Assembly: GCF_018398335.1 (NCBI RefSeq)
Contig: NZ_JAHBRX010000001.1
Location: forward strand, 124,001 to 188,000
Length of the DNA stretch: 64,000 nt
From: Chelatococcus sp. HY11
GTDB lineage: Bacteria > Pseudomonadota > Alphaproteobacteria > Rhizobiales > Beijerinckiaceae
Direction of reading: 5' to 3'
This document shows positions 7,596 through 15,453 of this stretch, piece after piece. Position 1 is the stretch's first letter; each line of letters opens with the position of its first letter. The translations under genes and the position numbers were made by a program. The notes below the pieces were generated by a model. It searched no databases, was not told the origin of the DNA, and was given only the letters and a program-made list of their open reading frames with translations.

Positions 7596-7987
7596 GTATA
7601 GCTACAGTCCAGCGCCAAGCCAGCGCAGCGGAAATGGCCGCTGAGATCGACCGACGCGGCGCGGTTATCGATAGCCTGGAGGCGGAGATCGAGCGTCTCC
7701 GCGATCTTTTCCGCATGGATGGCGAGCAACATGCGGCGCACATAAAGGATCTCACCGAACGCCATGAGGCCCGCATAACGAAGTATGCGGAGGCTGTGCA
7801 GGCACATCGCGACGCAACTGAACGTGCCTACGGGGCTGGCTTTCGAGACGCGAAGGCCATGGCCGCAAGCGTGGTCCGCCAGTGGTCGCTTCCGACGATC
7901 CAAACACCGTCTATGTGGCTGATCGATAAGGCCGGTATCGAGGCGGACATTCTGGCTATCGAACTTCCTGCGAGGAATGGGGAATGA
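7592..7987 (+). CDS. Coiled-coil hypothetical protein
   Basis: 131 residues from a TTG that overlaps the previous stop (TTGA). Residues 8-75 are charged, heptad-like and helical ('AAEIDRRGAVIDSLEAEIERL', 'HIKDLTERHEARITKYAEAV'), predicting a coiled coil; the remainder is mixed. Many Rhizobiales phages carry such a protein before the replication genes, but I know no function. The start codon is inferred from the overlap. Confidence 0.55.
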   Translation: MSIATVQRQASAAEMAAEIDRRGAVIDSLEAEIERLRDLFRMDGEQHAAHIKDLTERHEARITKYAEAVQAHRDATERAYGAGFRDAKAMAASVVRQWSLPTIQTPSMWLIDKAGIEADILAIELPARNGE

Positions 7988-8277
7988 GTATCACACCAGA
8001 CGACCCGCGTCTCGTCTATATGCCGGAGGCCGAAGTCCTCACCGCCAATGGCATAGTTCAGGTGCTCCGGAACCGTTGGTTCAGCGTGCACCCCGAACGC
8101 GGCCTGATGTTCTGGCAGCCCGAGAAACGTCGTGCGGGCCGGCTAACCGGCGCCTCTCCACAGTGCAACGGTACAGAGTCCATCGCCCGCGATTTGGCAA
8201 AGCGCATGTATCCGTGGGCTGAGACTCGGTTTTTTCCTCTCGTCCTCTTGCCGATCGAAATAAGGGATTACGCATGA
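7984..8277 (+). CDS. Hypothetical protein
   Basis: 97 residues, starting in an ATGA overlap with the previous gene. It has a beta-rich N-terminus ('RLVYMPEAEVLTANGIVQVL') and a run of basic residues in the middle. No membrane segment and no family recognised. It ends 22 bases before the primase-polymerase gene, so it belongs to the replication operon. Confidence 0.5.
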   Translation: MSITPDDPRLVYMPEAEVLTANGIVQVLRNRWFSVHPERGLMFWQPEKRRAGRLTGASPQCNGTESIARDLAKRMYPWAETRFFPLVLLPIEIRDYA

Positions 8278-8299
8278 CGCTCGCCGGATACCCTCTCCA

Positions 8300-10609
8300 A
8301 TGACCCTCCTCACCCCCACCACCCCCACCGCGCCAACGCCCTATAATCAGACCGGCTCCACGCTCGTCGACCAAGGCTACAGCGCGATCCCCTGCCGCCC
8401 CGGATCCAAGAGACCCGGCTCTTACAGCTATGGCCAGTGGTACGGCCGGAACGATTGGCAGCAGTACTGCAACCGGCTTCCGACCGACTATGAGACCCGT
8501 GCCTGGGAGCGCTGGCCCGATGCTGGCGTCTGCGTGGCGCTCGGCTATGCTGGCCTGGTCGCGATCGACATCGATACGGACGACCCGGAGCTGTGTGCCG
8601 CATTGGCCGCTGTCATTCCCGAATCCCCGATAATGAAAAGAGGGCAGAAGGGCTTCACGGCTTTCTACACCGGCCCCAGCACCATCAAGTCGGCAGCGTT
8701 CAACGTGAACAACGAGCGCGTCGTGGACCTTCTGGCCCACGGCAAGCAGACGGTCGTCCCGCCCACCATCCATCCGGAGACGCAAAAGCCCTATCAGTGG
8801 ATCGGCGAGGCGCTCGAAACCACGACGCCCGACCGTCTACCCGTCCTCCCCGCTGACATCGCCGAGCGCATTGCGGAGGCCCTGGCGCCGTTTGGCTACG
8901 CGCCGACGCATACCCCGAGGCCGCAGGGCGAGGGATACGGCCACTCAATTTGGCGCGACCTCAACGCCAAGGCGCTCGAAGACCTCGACGCGTGGGTGCC
9001 TGCGCTCGATCTCCCCAAATGCAAAAAGACGCCACGCGGCTACGTGGCTGTGCCGTTCTGGCGACCGTCAAATCGCGGCCGGCCCACCCACCAGCGCAAC
9101 CCGAATCTGAAAATCACCCGCGACGGTATCAAGGACTTCCATGACGGGGATCGCGGTTACACCGCCCTCGACGTCGTCATGGAGGCGCTCGGTTGCGGGC
9201 TCGACTTCGCGGACCAGTGGTTGCGTGAAAAGCTCGGCTACCAGGAGCCGGACCTTTACGGGCTCGAAGCCTGGTTCCCGAAGGTCGCTGCCACGGAATC
9301 CGCGCCCGAGCCATCCGAGCCCCAGCCTGTCGCGGCACCACGTGCCAACGTCAACCCGTTCACGCCGTCTGCTGCCGGCGGGCTCCTGCAGGCCATCTCC
9401 CAGTGGGTCTTGGACAATGGACGGCGTCCCGTGCCTGAGTATGCCGTCATGGCCGCCACGACGTTCCTGGCGGGTCTGTACGGCCGTCGCTGCGTCGGAC
9501 CTACCGGCGCGGGGCTGAACGTCTACTTCGTGGGCTTGGGCTCCTCTGCCCACGGAAAGGGGCATCCGTTGAAGGCACTCAAGACCCTGGCCGTCGACAC
9601 CGGCTTGCAGCAGCTCGTCGTTGCCGGCGACTTCACGGCCGACAGCGCCATCGAGCGCGCCCTGCGACGCTCCCCGTCCATGGTCGTGGCGTGGGACGAG
9701 TTCGGGCTGGTCCTCCAGGGTGTGAACGGCAAGAACGCATCCTCCTGGACGCGCACGGTTCGGCGCGCGCTCCTGGAGGTCTACAGTCTGTCGGCGGACA
9801 TGTGGACCGGCAAGCAGTATGCGGATCCGAAGCGCGACGATCCCGAGCCGATCTTCTGCCCCACGCTGTCGATCCTGGGCATGACCACGCCTTCAACGTT
9901 CTATGACGGTCTGGCGGACGGCAACCTATCGGACGGCTTCCTGAACCGCATGACGGTCATCCACGCCACCGAGACGCCCGAGCGCCGTAAGGCGCCTCCG
10001 GTGATGATCACGCCGCCTTCGTTGCAAGCGGCCATCAAGGATGCGGCAAATACCCAGTTCGGCCGGGGCAACCTCGCAGGCGCAAACCACCGTGATTCCC
10101 GCGCCAGGCCCCCCCTCCACGTCGTCGAATGGGACAGCCCCGCTGTCGAAGCCCGCTGGCTTGAAATCGAGGATTGGCAGATCGCCGAGATCGAGGAGCG
10201 CAACGGCGTCGAGGGCATCATCGGGCGCACCGCCGAGCAGACGATCAAGCTCGCCACCATCCGCGCGCTGTCCCGTGACGGCGCCCGAGCGCGCGTCACA
10301 CTCGACGATGTTGAGTGGGGTTACGCCGTCGTGCAGCGCTCTCTTGATTGCCTCGATCGCGGCGTGCGTGAGCACATGGCGTCGAGCGAGTTCGAGTCCC
10401 TCTGCAAGGCGATCGTCGCGGCCCTGCGGAAGTCCAAAGACGGGGCGATGGGCATGGGCGCGCTTCTCCGCATCAAGGGCATCTCTCGATCGGAGGACCG
10501 GCACGTCAACGCGGCCATCGACCGCCTGGTGCGCGTGGGTGACGTGACCCGCACACGTGCCCGGAACGGGGGGCAGGGGCTGAAACTGGCGGAATTGGAG
10601 GCCGCGTGA
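8300..10609 (+). CDS. Primase-polymerase / DUF3987 helicase-like replication protein
   Basis: 769 residues in two parts. Residues 15-300 form an archaeo-eukaryotic primase-polymerase domain: 'AIPCRPGSKRPG' near the start, the acidic motif 'VAIDIDTDDPEL', and 'RGQKGFTAFYTG'. Residues 340-660 fit DUF3987, a P-loop-like ATPase region in which 'VGLGSSAHGKGHPLKAL' takes the nucleotide-binding position and 'VVAWDEFGLVL' the Walker B position. A winged-helix-like tail follows. Such fusions start and drive replication of phages and plasmids. Directly downstream is an AT-rich repeat region that may be its origin. Confidence 0.85.
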   Translation: MTLLTPTTPTAPTPYNQTGSTLVDQGYSAIPCRPGSKRPGSYSYGQWYGRNDWQQYCNRLPTDYETRAWERWPDAGVCVALGYAGLVAIDIDTDDPELCAALAAVIPESPIMKRGQKGFTAFYTGPSTIKSAAFNVNNERVVDLLAHGKQTVVPPTIHPETQKPYQWIGEALETTTPDRLPVLPADIAERIAEALAPFGYAPTHTPRPQGEGYGHSIWRDLNAKALEDLDAWVPALDLPKCKKTPRGYVAVPFWRPSNRGRPTHQRNPNLKITRDGIKDFHDGDRGYTALDVVMEALGCGLDFADQWLREKLGYQEPDLYGLEAWFPKVAATESAPEPSEPQPVAAPRANVNPFTPSAAGGLLQAISQWVLDNGRRPVPEYAVMAATTFLAGLYGRRCVGPTGAGLNVYFVGLGSSAHGKGHPLKALKTLAVDTGLQQLVVAGDFTADSAIERALRRSPSMVVAWDEFGLVLQGVNGKNASSWTRTVRRALLEVYSLSADMWTGKQYADPKRDDPEPIFCPTLSILGMTTPSTFYDGLADGNLSDGFLNRMTVIHATETPERRKAPPVMITPPSLQAAIKDAANTQFGRGNLAGANHRDSRARPPLHVVEWDSPAVEARWLEIEDWQIAEIEERNGVEGIIGRTAEQTIKLATIRALSRDGARARVTLDDVEWGYAVVQRSLDCLDRGVREHMASSEFESLCKAIVAALRKSKDGAMGMGALLRIKGISRSEDRHVNAAIDRLVRVGDVTRTRARNGGQGLKLAELEAA

Positions 10610-10618
10610 ACATGCAGC

Positions 10619-10759
10619 AAACGTGTTGGCCAAACGTGTAAAAGGGGGATTCTTGCATGTTCGAACGTGTAAAGATGTAGAAATCCGGAAAGGTGCTGCA
10701 CGTTAAAAATTCCCCTTTTATCTTTATATATCATCTACTTATAACTTTAACATGTAAAT
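10619..10759. repeat. Cluster of ACGTGTAA-like repeats, candidate origin iterons
   Basis: In a 285-base AT-rich gap just after the replication gene, related copies occur at 10619 (AAACGTGTTG), 10632 (AAACGTGTAAA), 10663 (GAACGTGTAAAG), 10699 (CACGTTAAAA) and 10749 (AACATGTAAAT), all on the same strand. Between the last two is a long A/T run (10704-10750). Repeats next to an AT-rich stretch beside a replication initiator are what an origin looks like; a regulator-binding array is the alternative. Confidence 0.45.
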
Positions 10760-10809
10760 ATAGGGGGTATACCCTTATACTCTAAAAAGGAGGTCTGAAT
10801 CTGGGAAGA

Positions 10810-10824
10810 GTGTATATATTACAC
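10810..10824. promoter_or_regulatory. Palindrome resembling the hicAB operator
   Basis: GTGTA-TATAT-TACAC is a perfect inverted repeat in the leader of the VRR-NUC gene. Its ends share the GTGTA/TACAC arms of the palindromes at 7182-7245, with one base less between arms than the first of them. It could be a third site for the same repressor, or chance in AT-rich DNA. Confidence 0.4.
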
Positions 10825-10897
10825 GTAAGGCAAAACCGGCCCTGAGAGCCGGGAGACAACAACACGCTCTACGGCCCGCCATCACCCAAGGACAACG

Positions 10898-11281
10898 ATG
10901 GCAACCAGACGAATTCCCGAATGGCGCTTGCAGCACGCTGCGATCAAAGCGCTCTTCCAGGCCCGCAAGGATGGCATGCCCCTCCGATACGCGGCCAGCA
11001 TGAACGCCGGGCTTCGCAGCCCAAGAGACCGGGCAATCGCCAAAGCCACGGGCATGGCGGCCGGTGAACCGGATCTGAACATCTACCTGCCTCACGGCAA
11101 CCTGCTCCAGATCGAATACAAGACCGAGGACGGCGAGCTGTCCTCAGAGCAAATCGACGCCCACGCCGAAATTCTCGAGCTGGGCTTCCCTCCCGTGGCC
11201 GTCGTCATCGCCAAGGACGAAGACGACGCAGCCAGCCAGACCATGGCGCTCGTGCGCCAGCGCATTCAGGACAGCCAATGA
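10898..11281 (+). CDS. VRR-NUC domain nuclease
   Basis: 127 residues covering a single VRR-NUC fold: 'RLQHAAIKALF' helix, 'AASMNAGLRS', then the catalytic core 'AGEPDLNIYLPHGNLLQIEYKT' (Glu-Pro-Asp followed by the Glu-x-Lys pair), then 'LSSEQIDAHAEIL'. Free-standing VRR-NUC proteins are common in phage replication modules and are thought to cut branched DNA. There is a long AT-rich leader before it (10613-10897), and the next gene starts in an ATGA overlap. Confidence 0.85.
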   Translation: MATRRIPEWRLQHAAIKALFQARKDGMPLRYAASMNAGLRSPRDRAIAKATGMAAGEPDLNIYLPHGNLLQIEYKTEDGELSSEQIDAHAEILELGFPPVAVVIAKDEDDAASQTMALVRQRIQDSQ

Positions 11282-11961
11282 CCATAGCAGCCAATGACAA
11301 CGCCCCTTCGGCCCGAAAGCTCGCGATGGACGCGGAGCGGAAGAGAGACGACCGAGCGGCTGAAAAATTGAAGCGCTCGATCAGGGCTCGACAGGCGATC
11401 GGGGAGGGATGGGACGGCAGGGCCGACAACGACAACATCGCATGGCCCCTGGCCAAGGCGCTACTGGCCGAAAAGAACGGCGACCTGCTCAAATACGCCA
11501 TCCGATATCGGCAGATCGAAGCCAGCGCGACGAGCGGCGCGCTGCTGGGAGGGACATCGCAGGGCATGGAGTTCATGCCGCTCGATCAGCGAACCTGGCT
11601 CAATGCGAAGGGCGAGGTTGTTAACAAGGGGGCCCGGAAGCTAACCGCCGTGGAGGTGACCGGCGACATCGGCACGCAGAACGGCGCGAAGGTCGCAAAG
11701 AAGTGGAACGGCGACGCCAAGGTCAATGCGATGATCGACGACAAGGCCTTGCTGGCACAGTTGCGCAGCCGGCTGGGCCTCATCCTTGAGCCCTTCGAGG
11801 ATCTTGTGCTGCACGGCGCTACGCTGGAGAGGGTTGGGCGCGCACTCGGTTCGGGAAACATCAATGCAGCAACTGGAGCGGCTAAGGCTGTCGCCCACAT
11901 GGGCCTCATCGCTATCCGCGACGCACTTGGCGAAATCAGGCGAGAAGACATAGCAGCGTAG
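11278..11961 (+). CDS. Hypothetical phage protein
   Basis: 227 residues. The N-terminus reads 'MTIAANDNAPSARKLAMDAERKRDD' and is basic and helical. The C-terminal third ('LGLILEPFEDLVLHGATL' then 'RVGRALGSGNINAATGAAK') looks like paired helices that could bind nucleic acid. I recognise no family. Linked to the VRR-NUC gene by overlap, followed by an 80-base gap. The position before the tRNAs and packaging genes would suit a late-gene regulator, but this is only inference. Confidence 0.5.
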   Translation: MTIAANDNAPSARKLAMDAERKRDDRAAEKLKRSIRARQAIGEGWDGRADNDNIAWPLAKALLAEKNGDLLKYAIRYRQIEASATSGALLGGTSQGMEFMPLDQRTWLNAKGEVVNKGARKLTAVEVTGDIGTQNGAKVAKKWNGDAKVNAMIDDKALLAQLRSRLGLILEPFEDLVLHGATLERVGRALGSGNINAATGAAKAVAHMGLIAIRDALGEIRREDIAA

Positions 11962-12042
11962 CTGCTCATGACCAGATCACCCTCCCGTGCGGGTTAATGG
12001 GAAGCCAATCAACTTCCACCGAATTTCAGGAGCGCGTCCTCG

Positions 12043-12294
12043 ATGACGAAGCGTCCAAGCCTCGACCACTATGACAATCGCGACTACGACAACGCCACGC
12101 TTTTGACGGGCGACGCATGGGCCAACGATGCCCTGTACATCTCCATGACCGAGGGCAGAACGCATGCCCGCGACAAAGCGCTGCTGAAGCAGTTCGGCGT
12201 GGATGGAAGCGTCCCGCTCCATCAGGCGATGATCAACGCTGGCCTGGCAGCCAATGACAACAACCCACCTGTCGCCATGGCCGTTGCCGCATAG
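12043..12294 (+). CDS. Hypothetical protein
   Basis: 83 residues, acidic in the first half ('MTKRPSLDHYDNRDYDNATLL'), ending in the recurrent 'AANDNNPPVAMAVAA'. A CAGGAG box sits 9 bases before the ATG. No membrane segment or known motif. It stands alone between short non-coding gaps. Confidence 0.45.
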   Translation: MTKRPSLDHYDNRDYDNATLLTGDAWANDALYISMTEGRTHARDKALLKQFGVDGSVPLHQAMINAGLAANDNNPPVAMAVAA

Positions 12295-12496
12295 CAGAAT
12301 TTGGGCAGGCTAACAGTTTGCCGATGCGCTCAGCGATCGGACTGCCCACGTAACGACGCCGCCTTGGCTGTGTGCCGGGGCGGCTCACCAATTCACACGG
12401 GAGAGCCACGAGGGTGGATGCCTGCGGTTCGTTCGCGGACATGAAAGCCCGAAGCCAAAGCGGACGTCGTATGGCTCCGCAGACAGTGGCGCAAAG

Positions 12497-12751
12497 TCAT
12501 TGCGATGTGCCGACCACTTCGAATTCAAAGTCCTGCTGATTGCATTGCTCGCAGACGATGTTGAGCGCCTGGGGGATATTGGCGGCCTGTAGTTGTTCCT
12601 GTGAGGGCAGGAGGTCGTCGTAGGGCTCAATAGCGATCCCGCGCTCGTTGATGATATGGCAGTGCTTGCAGACGGCATAGTACCGAACTGACGTTGCACT
12701 CAGCTGGTCCGCGGTTAACGGCGGGATGTTTGAGATCTCGATATGGGCCAT
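12497..12751 (-). CDS. Small zinc-ribbon-like protein
   Basis: 84 residues with two CxxC pairs ('CKHC' at 28-31 and 'CEQC' at 67-70) about 36 residues apart, as in a zinc ribbon, and an acidic linker between them. It is on the opposite strand to the genes around it, so it has its own promoter in the gap at 12752-12965, which is typical of a gene added separately to the phage. Function unknown. Confidence 0.55.
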   Translation of the reverse strand: MAHIEISNIPPLTADQLSATSVRYYAVCKHCHIINERGIAIEPYDDLLPSQEQLQAANIPQALNIVCEQCNQQDFEFEVVGTSQ

Positions 12752-12965
12752 CGTTTCTCTCCATAAATGTTCCCTATTTGTTCACGTTGAGATTGCTGAG
12801 TCAACCCACGGTCATTCCCGGACTGCCTCTGGCGCTCGCCGCTATGCCGCCGGCCCAGGTGACGTGCCGCACGATGCGCGGCCGCCGTCGCCGACCCTCG
12901 GAGACAAATCCGACCGGATCGGGTTCCTAGGCCGATCACGACGGGACAAAGGCCGGGGATTATTC

Positions 12966-13053
12966 GGGAAGGCGCCAAAGCCGGAGAGTTGGGGCGGGCT
13001 GTAAACCCGCTGCCTTTGTTGCTGAGTAGGTTCGACTCCTACCCTTCCCACCA
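12966..13053 (+). tRNA. tRNA-Tyr (GTA)
   Basis: Acceptor GGGAAGG (12966-12972) pairs fully with CCTTCCC (13043-13049), then ACCA is encoded. The anticodon arm is GCGGG-CTGTAAA-CCCGC, giving anticodon GTA. A long variable arm and the TTCGACT T-loop are present, making a class II tRNA of 88 bases. Phage-borne copy upstream of the late genes. Confidence 0.93.
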
Positions 13054-13203
13054 GTTCAGCGCGGCAGTAACCGGGGCGGATTGCCCACACGGCGAGCCCG
13101 CGCCTGGTGCGGTGACACGGTGATCAGCATGCCGTGGGTGCCCGCCTGATCAGGGCATTTCACTTTGCGAGGGGTTGCTGGCCTCGCCCGCACCACCTCA
13201 TCA

Positions 13204-13279
13204 GCCGCCGTAGCTCAGCTGGAAGAGCAGTCCCTTTGTACGGCACAGGTCGCGGGTTCGATTCCTGCCGGCGGCTCCA
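13204..13279 (+). tRNA. tRNA-Thr (TGT), divergent anticodon arm
   Basis: Acceptor GCCGCCG pairs with CGGCGGC, TAGCTCAGCTGG D-arm, TTCGATT T-loop and an encoded TCCA end. The anticodon loop TTTGTAC gives TGT. The anticodon stem GTCCC/GGCAC has a C-C mismatch in the middle and loop position 38 is C rather than A, so the arm is weaker than in a host tRNA-Thr. Confidence 0.85.
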
Positions 13280-13388
13280 ACACCATCGAGGCATCCGCAT
13301 GCACGCAGTCGCGATAGCCTTCTGGGTGCACGCCATCCACTGCATGTGGGTTGGCGTGTTCGGTACCTGATCGCCGCAAGGCGACCCT

Positions 13389-13432
13389 CGGCCGGGTCGA
13401 GCACCAACGTGCTCCCCGGCCGCTTTTCTTTT
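13389..13432 (+). terminator. Rho-independent terminator after the tRNA genes
   Basis: CGGCCGGG pairs with CCCCGGCCG, with an inner AGCAC/GTGCT helix, and is followed by CTTTTCTTTT. It closes the tRNA transcript just before the late genes begin at 13442. Confidence 0.8.
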
Positions 13433-13441
13433 CGGTGGGCC

Positions 13442-13951
13442 ATGCAGATCCTCGTCTCCACAGACGGCGTGCTCCAGCAGTTCGCAGATGCCATCCAACC
13501 TGCACGCATGCAGCGCGCCATGCGCGAGGGCTTGCAGGAGGGCGGCAAGAAGACGCTGACGCGGGTCCGTAGGGCATTGCGCAAACAGACGGGCGTCAAG
13601 GCTTACAGGGCCATCGTGGAGCGCACGCACGGCAGCATGGCTGGCGACCTCGCCTACGTCATCCGAGGCGAGGGCAAGGGAATGCCGATCGGCAATTTCC
13701 GTGTTGGCGTGAACCGCAAGGGCGTGCTGGCCTTCCCATGGGGCACGGCACATCAGTTTAAGCGATCGTTCGCCAGCGGCGGGCGCTACCGAGCGCGTAC
13801 CACTGCAGCCCGCTTCCCTATCCGCGCCCTCTACGGCCCGTCGGTGGCCAAGGAGATCGTGAAGGACCAGAGTGAGCAGACGTTCGAGCAGTCGGCGCGC
13901 ACCTTCGTGCTGGACGCCATCACCCGCCGCATCATGAGGGCGATGCCGTAG
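13442..13951 (+). CDS. Minor tail protein Z-like
   Basis: 169 residues from the ATG at 13442; the longer frame reaches into the terminator and is rejected. The C-terminal part contains 'FPIRALYGPSVAKEIVK', typical of the minor tail protein Z family, and the N-terminal part is helical and basic ('MQRAMREGLQEGGKKTLTRVRRAL'). Members help finish the tail or its junction with the head. Its place before the terminase genes, rather than among the tail genes, is unusual; an HNH gene separates it from the terminase. Confidence 0.6.
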   Translation: MQILVSTDGVLQQFADAIQPARMQRAMREGLQEGGKKTLTRVRRALRKQTGVKAYRAIVERTHGSMAGDLAYVIRGEGKGMPIGNFRVGVNRKGVLAFPWGTAHQFKRSFASGGRYRARTTAARFPIRALYGPSVAKEIVKDQSEQTFEQSARTFVLDAITRRIMRAMP

Positions 13952-13962
13952 ACGGAGGCGCG

Positions 13963-14778
13963 ATGCAGGCCGATAGAAAAATTTTTGTCTGCCAGCAGTG
14001 CCAGGCCGAATGCGTGGTCCCCGAAGGCCAAAAACGCAAGAAGTGGTGCGACGAGTGCCGCGTCATACGCGAGCGCGAGCGCTGGCGGGAGAAGGCTGCT
14101 GCAAGGGCGCTTCCCGATGGGCATCCACGAAAGCCGAGGCCTAAGGGCTCTCCCCGCAAGCCACGCACGGCCGAACAACGGCGGGGCGAGCGCGAGAGGG
14201 CGGCCGCTAGGCAGGGTCGCGTTCTACTGACGCGCGATGAATACAACGCTCAAGTCTCGCGTCTGGCCGCTGAGCGCCGCGAAGAGAAGAGGGCAGACGC
14301 TGCAGAAGCGCATAAGGCAAAACGTGCGGCCGATCGCATCGAGAGCGCAAAGCATAAACCGTGGCTTGCGCCTGGTTTGTCGAGCGCTGAGAGGTGGAGA
14401 CTGCGCTACAAGCACGATCCGGTGTTCAACCTTCGCGAGCGCGTTCGTAGCCAAGTAAGAGACAGGCGCAAATGCGCTCGACACGAAAAAGGCCTGCGTG
14501 GCGCTCTGACGTCAATGACGTCTGGCGGAAAGATCTTCGATGAGCTTGGCTATACACCTGCCCAGCTTCGGGCCTCATTTGAGAGGCAGTTCACGCGAGG
14601 CATGTCGTGGCAGAAGTTCTCCCGCGGTCTCATCCACATAGATCACATCTTGCCACTCTCATCGTTTGACTTGGCGAATGACAACGAGGTGCGGTCTGCG
14701 TGGTCATTGGCAAACCTACGGCCAATGTGGGCCAACGACAACATCAAGAAGGGCACGCGGCGTGAGGTGTTGTGCTAG
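13963..14778 (+). CDS. HNH endonuclease with N-terminal zinc finger
   Basis: 271 residues. Residues 10-33 have two CxxC pairs ('CQQCQAEC', 'CDEC'), a zinc finger; the middle is a very basic helical linker; the end has the HNH core 'IHIDHILPLSSF' with a distal 'SLANLRPMWANDNIKKG' (Asn and Lys completing the site). HNH proteins beside the terminase are known to assist packaging in several phages, while others are homing enzymes. Its length and DNA-binding arms favour the homing type, but the position 100 bases before the small terminase keeps the first idea open. Confidence 0.75.
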   Translation: MQADRKIFVCQQCQAECVVPEGQKRKKWCDECRVIRERERWREKAAARALPDGHPRKPRPKGSPRKPRTAEQRRGERERAAARQGRVLLTRDEYNAQVSRLAAERREEKRADAAEAHKAKRAADRIESAKHKPWLAPGLSSAERWRLRYKHDPVFNLRERVRSQVRDRRKCARHEKGLRGALTSMTSGGKIFDELGYTPAQLRASFERQFTRGMSWQKFSRGLIHIDHILPLSSFDLANDNEVRSAWSLANLRPMWANDNIKKGTRREVLC

Positions 14779-14874
14779 GGGCGAGCGATAGGTTCTTCCC
14801 CGGTACCCCCACCCCTGCGCGGCGACGGCAGCCCTAAAAAACGCTAGTTCCAGCCGAATTTCCGAGGTTCGCAC

Positions 14875-15453
14875 TTGGGTGTTTCACGTCGAGAGCTAGC
14901 CCGGATCCTTGGGGTGTCGGAGGCCGGCGTCCGAAAGGCACTGAGCCAAGGGAAAATCGCGGCGCTGCCCGATGGGACGATTGATCCCGAAGCGGCACGC
15001 GAGGCCTGGGCCAAAAACTCTGACCCGGCGCGCACCAAAGTGCGCAGTGCGCGCACCGTGCGCACGGAGACCGATCAGGCGCCGGCGCTCGACGAGGGTG
15101 GCGCCCGTGAAGCGGTCAACCTGATCAAGCGCGTCTTGATGGAGGAGGGCGGGGCGGAATCCACTGGCCTCGACTTCGACCAGGCCCGCACGGCCGAGAC
15201 GATCCTGAAGGCCCGCGAGCGCGACATCCGCATCGCGAAGCTTCGGAAGGAGCTCGTGCCGCTCGACGCCGTCCGCAAGCACGTCAATCGCGCCTTCACA
15301 GGCTATCGCCAGGCGGTTCAGGGCATCCCGGCGCGCTTCGGCGCGCAGATGGCAGCTGAGGTCGGCTGTGACGTTGGGCTCCTCGATGTGGCGCTGAACA
15401 AAGTGATCGCGATGGTGCTCGATGAATTATCAAGCCCGGTGGTCCGAGCCTGA
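14875..15453 (+). CDS. Terminase small subunit (Nu1-like)
   Basis: 192 residues from a TTG start with GAGG 8 bases upstream. Residues 3-30 form a winged helix-turn-helix ('SRRELARILGVSEAGVRKAL'), as in lambda Nu1, then a linker rich in Arg/Thr and a helical domain that would contact the large subunit. It recognises the packaging site and recruits the motor. It overlaps the large subunit gene by 32 bases in another frame, so translation is coupled. Confidence 0.85.
   Translation: MGVSRRELARILGVSEAGVRKALSQGKIAALPDGTIDPEAAREAWAKNSDPARTKVRSARTVRTETDQAPALDEGGAREAVNLIKRVLMEEGGAESTGLDFDQARTAETILKARERDIRIAKLRKELVPLDAVRKHVNRAFTGYRQAVQGIPARFGAQMAAEVGCDVGLLDVALNKVIAMVLDELSSPVVRA

Noticed and set aside
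13107-13193. A third cloverleaf-like fold between the two tRNAs (acceptor GTGCGGT/GCCCGCAC and three hairpins)
   Set aside because: The anticodon and T loops are 9 bases, there is no TTCRA T-loop and no CCA, so I do not call it a tRNA.
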